In this document: piece by piece, positions 59,708 through 64,000 of the stretch
Numbering within the stretch: position 1 is the stretch's first letter
Layout of the letters: each line of letters starts with the position of its first letter
Assembly (NCBI GenBank): GCA_026929865.2
Contig: CM049403.1
Coordinates: 22,396,501 to 22,460,500, forward strand
Direction: 5' to 3'
DNA length: 64,000 nt
From: Hyperoplus lanceolatus
Taxonomy: Eukaryota > Chordata > Actinopteri > Uranoscopiformes > Ammodytidae
Notes under the pieces: generated by a model
The model's input: only the letters and a program-made list of their open reading frames with translations
Told to the model about the DNA's origin: nothing
Database searches by the model: none
Made by a program: the position numbers and the translations under genes

Positions 59708-60566
59708 CCCGAAGGTGTGCATCCTTGATTGATTCTGAAGTTTTTGGGACCAAATATGTAGAAGTTATCATATTTATATAATTTTGTTTTGTTGTTTTGT
59801 TTTTCCACAATGTCGTGTTTTTAATGATTTTATGACAATTTTATGCTTTGTAAGGTGACCTTGGGTGTCTTGAAAGTCGCCTATGAATTAAATGTATTAT
59901 TATTAGTATAAATGGCAGATGACAGTGGCACACAAATAGTACAAAAAGGTTTATGACACTGAATCAGTGTTAAACGATAGGAACCTGTAGGCCTACCTTG
60001 ATAAAATATAGTGAAAAAATTCTAAATGTCTAGTCAAGAGACGCAAAGAAACAACCCAACTCGGGTCTACTGTTTCATAAGTGAACTCCCTACCCGCTGA
60101 GCTAAGCGAGCACTAGGCAATATTGTCACCCCCTGCTATATATAGCAACCTGCCTCTGTAGTCAGGGCTAATTCTCTGTTATCGATCAGTCAGACCTGCT
60201 CAGGAGGCTAGGCTAACTACCGTGACTGGAGCAAGTCCGATTGGTGTTTTATAAAGCATCTGTCATTTCAAAAGCAACAACAAACAGATCGCACATATCC
60301 TTACAACGGAAAGGACCAGAGACATGAATAAATCCATTTATTTACGGCGTTATGTTGTGATATAGTGTCAATAAAGACCAACTATATTTAGCTTTACCTG
60401 CCTCTGCCGTAAAGGCAATACCTGTCGTGAAATTATAGGGGGGAGGCGGGGCGTGCCGGTCGCAGAATACCACTTTTGGACTGGCATTACCTTTACTGAA
60501 CGGCTCAAGCCATGGTATGGCAGTGGTCGCCGTGGCACTCCCACATGCCGGAAAACGATCTTGGCG
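59708..60566 (-). repeat. Repeat X, right copy, uninterrupted
   Basis: Reverse complement of the left copy's four pieces joined. It preserves the empty TA, AATAATAATA and TTAA sites. A tRNA-like stretch lies on the minus strand at about 60040-60115. The 75-codon frame at 60342-60569 mirrors that in the left copy. Confidence 0.92.
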
Positions 60567-61071
60567 CACCTGATATTGTGTCGCGATACTTCTTATTGGC
60601 TCAAGATAGTTTGTGTTTTATGACAACTAAAAGGAAATATCCAACACCTTCACTCAGGTTCATTTGGATCGCCACATATAGTAGTGCTCAAGTTATCATA
60701 CAGTTAGATGAAATGCTCGGCATGTTTAATCTAAGTGTCTTCTGTTATTCGACAAAACCTTCAAATGAGACAGTATAATTAATGGCTATTCACCAATGTC
60801 CTCGGCATGCTTGCACAATGTATTTTCTCATCAATGGGCTATTTGTTCTCATCCTCTGTTCAGTGGGTTATCAGGGGTTTGGGGGTCAGTAGCCTTAGTA
60901 GTGTAGGGTTAAAAGGTTCTCCATGGTGCAACATGTAACTCTGTAAACATGAATTGTAACTGATCTGGGCCAACATGTCACAGGGTCTGTTTAGTGATTT
61001 GACAGGTGGTAAGCAATAGCCATAGACTGAAGGGGTCAGAAAAACCTCCTCACTAAACGTTGCACAGGTCA
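60567..61071. other. No recognised feature
   Basis: Non-coding DNA. Confidence 0.5.
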
Positions 61072-61645
61072 TGTTAGAATTCTAATTTTCAATAATTAAT
61101 GAAGTATATACCCCCATTCATTAATTCATTTACTCTTCTGTAACTTGTATAATCTAACTAACAATTGAGCACATAGATAGTATGTTATGTAGAAAGTCGT
61201 AAAACTCTATATGTCGTTAACAACTCCTGTTTTTCGGAAAGAGCAGAGAACACAGTATTGTAGAAATTCTCTATGCAGTTCCCAAAACATTGAGGCCAAA
61301 GATGTATCCTTTTCTCCACAAAGGGCCTCTGTAGAACTCCATAACAAGTTAGCAGCAGATAGGATACATTATTCCATCAAGGACATCGGCAGGATAGCGT
61401 AGGGCTTCCGCATAGGGCAGGTTCTACAGCCAGGAGCCAGAAGATTGGATGATTTCTATGAATGACAAGCTAAACCATCCAATAAACATGTATAACTGAA
61501 CTGTTAAATACCAACTGAATGTCCGGAGAAGCTCTCTTCTTTTTACTGCTCGTTGTCTACCTGACTACTGCATAGCTGTAACCTGCTGACATCACTTTTT
61601 CATTAAACAATCCATTGTGAATTTTTATCCTCGTCTCCTCCAACA
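61072..61645 (+). mobile_element. Candidate solo LTR
   Basis: Starts TGTTAGA and ends TCCAACA with AATAAAC (61480) and ATTAAAC (61603) near the 3' end, the shape of an LTR. The immediate flanks do not show a duplication, and no polypurine tract precedes it, so this remains a guess. Confidence 0.4.
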
Positions 61646-62843
61646 TTTTTGCATCCTCATCTTCCTCTTAAGAAACGAACACGTGTAATAATAATAATAG
61701 TTTTATTAGTCACCTGACCAACAGCATGGCGGGGATTTTCCAAAAGTAATGTTTTTAGCTTAAACATGACAACCTTCTCTTATGTTATAGAATTTCTCTG
61801 GTTTGGAAAATGTGGCCATTGCTTTGACTGTGACATTAATCGTGGTTGAAATGCTGGGTGATGACCAAAGCTTGGGGGCAACAGGGTTCAGTGGCTTTCA
61901 CCCCCGAGTAGGTGAGCTGTTAGTAGGTTTATAATGTACTCAGGGTAAATAGGTCATGGCAAGCAAACACTGATCTGGTTAGAAGCTGTGAAGGGGGAGG
62001 ATGAGGTTGTGAATGTTGTGATGCATTTGTGGAGGAAGAACAAAGGTCACAGAAGAAAAAAAAAGCTTGGGGATTTTGTTTAGCAAACAAGGGCAGGGAA
62101 GCAGCAGAGATATCCAAAGGACCTGATGTGATGGTAAGAGAACAGATAGTAGGTCTAAGTCCTTTGCAGCTGTGCCGAGAGTGAGTTTGCAATTCTTCCA
62201 AAAAAAAATCTTAATGGGCAGCTGACATAATGATATGCCATCTTGGTAATGGGCCCAACTGGCTATTGTTCATAATGGGATTTGATTGGTCTAAGCGCTC
62301 TCATATCTAGATTTATTGGCCTCTATGTCTGTCTCTGCCCTTGACTCCAGGCCCACATTACCCGCACTTTCCCTGCGTCCATCTGTATTCCTCTTTTGCT
62401 TATTAGACTAAGCAGAAAGTAATTATTTCTCAGCCATTACATTTGCTTGGCAGTGGGAGGCAGACTGGAGGCGAACCACTTCTGCAAAACACTAATCGGC
62501 TCAGAGCAGAGGTGGCCCGTGCTACAAACAGGTGCATGTGAATGTCTAAGATTGAACTTGAATACAACATGCATCCCGTGAGGCCAAGCCCCAGTGGGTC
62601 ATTTCTTAAAAGCTATCTTTGAAATCCCCTTTGTTCAGTAGCTCTCTCACTCCCTCGCTGACTCTTGCCTTCTTTAATAAGTCAACTTCCTTTTCCTCTC
62701 ATTATTTCTTTATCCGTTGTTTCAGCGTCTTGCCTCCATGTTCTGTCTTCTCAATCCAGCCTTATTCCCCTCACTTTTCACTCCATTCTTTTCTGTTCTT
62801 TTCAATCATAATCTTTTCCGCTTTTCATCGTACTCCAATTTCA
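61646..62843. other. No recognised feature
   Basis: A short (AAT)n at about 61688-61700; otherwise non-coding. Confidence 0.5.
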
Positions 62844-62852
62844 CCGTCTCCC

Positions 62853-63078
62853 TAGTCTCGCAAAGCCAGACCAAACTACAGCAAGTAGTATGGTCTGGAA
62901 GCACTCCGTTTAGAGCCGTCTATTCGGGGGGAAACTGGGCTGGCCTGTTTTTATTTCTTTAAACCAATCACAATCATCTACGGCGGGGCTAACCCCGGGA
63001 AGCAGCCAATGGAGGCATAGCGTTGTTTGCCGACGCCAGCGCTTAATAGACGCTGGCGGAAGTGGTCAAGCCAGACTA
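62853..63078. mobile_element. Small MITE (226 bp), 9 bp TSD CCGTCTCCC
   Basis: Starts TAGTCTCGCAAAGCCAGACC and ends GGTCAAGCCAGACTA. CCGTCTCCC flanks it (62844-62852, 63079-63087). Same TSD length and TA-type termini as family A, but different sequence. A hairpin CGCCAGCG/CGCTGGCG lies near the right end. Confidence 0.87.
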
Positions 63079-63087
63079 CCGTCTCCC

Positions 63088-63474
63088 TAACTAATTTTTA
63101 CTCCCTCCATTCAAATAATGGAGGGCACTCAAAGACGCAAGAGACATTGAAACGTTGCAACAAAAAAAGGATATACCAGACAATCACTGAAGACAGCAAC
63201 AGTGGGACAAACAATGTGATTGTCCCGAATAAAATAACTGAAAGGCTGGGGTTATGCATCATACTTGTATATTCAGATTTAAGCTTTTGAGTGTAGATAT
63301 ACTTTACCAGATCGAACTGCATACAAATTTGGATTGAAATATAAGACTTTTGATATAAAGCTAAAGATGTAAAAGAGTAGCAACAGTAGAAGTAAACATC
63401 CTTCACAAATGCCCAAGGATTTTGCCTGGAATCTGCAAGTGTGAGTGTATTTATATAAAGTAAATGCATCACCT
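63088..63474. other. No recognised feature
   Basis: Non-coding DNA; minus-strand frames partly made of the neighbouring (CA)n. Confidence 0.5.

Positions 63475-63476
<2 letters not shown>

Positions 63477-63518
<42 letters not shown>
63477..63518. repeat. (CA)n microsatellite
   Basis: CA run. Confidence 0.96.
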
Positions 63519-63519
<1 letters not shown>

Positions 63520-63520
<1 letters not shown>

Positions 63521-64000
63521 TTATGCCCCAGTCTAGGGGAACCCAGAGGCATAACACAAATGCTACAATCCCACTCCCCGATCCCCAAACCACCACACAA
63601 CAACTTTTCTAAAGTAAGATAAATGGTAATTTATTTTGAACTGAGCAATAATGAACAGATGCAGCAATAATCTTCAGGGTGAGTTAACGCCAAAACAACC
63701 TAACTGGAAACAAAAGCACAAGCAAACCCTAACCTAAACATTAACAAAATCAAGAGACAAACTCTGCAAAATAAACGGCAACTCACCCCTACAACTGAAT
63801 AATAATACTTAACACATGACAAAGAATAATTAAAGTGGTTTAGGAAATCGTGAGCGGGTGCTGCTGCTGTCAACCATGCCGCCCGCTGAGTGGCTCCGGT
63901 GGAGCCTTTAACTGCACCCTGGCTGATAGTGGCCAATCACCTCCCTCTCCTCATCATGGCCAAATCACCCGCACCTGTACCTGTAAAGATGCTCACTCAC
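63520..64000 (-). mobile_element. Possible LTR end, runs off the window
   Basis: On the minus strand the sequence ends GGGGCATAACA at 63520, preceded by AAATAAATTACC near 63630, as in an LTR with its poly(A) signal. A short inverted pair, TGTTATGCC and GGCATAACA, lies within 63520-63560. The other end would be beyond 64000. Confidence 0.35.

Overview
This is a 64 kb stretch of a vertebrate genome, almost certainly a ray-finned (teleost) fish. The evidence is the mix of mobile elements: Tc1, DIRS, BEL/Pao, L2-like and RTE-like LINEs, hAT and piggyBac elements, tRNA-derived SINEs, and many long (CA)n arrays. I found no intact host gene and no convincing host exon. Nearly every protein-like stretch belongs to a mobile element, and most of those are broken. 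Many elements could be delimited to the base by terminal repeats plus target-site duplications (TSDs), and several insertions are confirmed by an uninterrupted copy elsewhere in the window.

Layout. 1-2474: a large imperfect palindrome carrying two head-to-head BEL-type LTRs, followed by two tandem-repeat blocks to 3.35 kb. 7.08-8.39 kb: a DNA transposon with terminal inverted repeats. 9.0-9.8 kb: microsatellites. 13.55-17.10 kb (minus strand): a defective BEL/Pao retrotransposon keeping a 3' LTR, polypurine tract, gag, protease and the end of integrase. Its reverse transcriptase to integrase core is replaced by an intronless piece of the ribosomal protein eL19 (RPL19) gene, and its 5' end is fused to a tRNA-like SINE head. 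17.69-22.7 kb: a piggyBac-like MITE split by an LTR retroelement with two LTRs and no recognisable pol, and by a solo LTR at exactly the same base. 26.7-27.3 kb: extreme homopolymer DNA that looks like poor consensus. 29.67-35.19 kb (minus strand): a decayed DIRS-type tyrosine-recombinase retrotransposon with a roughly 110 bp degenerate tandem array near its 5' end.

37-50 kb holds isolated insertions: a SINE, an intact piggyBac-like MITE, an L2-like LINE split by a hAT element, a solo LTR, and two adjacent DNA transposons. 51.6-60.6 kb is a nested cluster. An unidentified repeat of about 865 bp ('X') occurs as two inverted copies. The left copy was hit by a rearranged Tc1 element, a hAT element and a piggyBac element; the piggyBac element contains an RTE-like LINE, which contains an L2-like LINE, which contains another hAT element. 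The right copy of X is unbroken and shows all three empty sites. 61-64 kb has two LTR candidates, a short element with 9 bp TSDs and a (CA)n array.

The remaining unique DNA (long parts of 3.5-7, 9.8-13.5, 22.7-26.6, 35-41 and 42.7-48.8 kb) shows no coding signal I can support. It may be intergenic or intronic. The most notable object is the eL19-BEL chimera, which looks like a product of reverse-transcriptase template switching.
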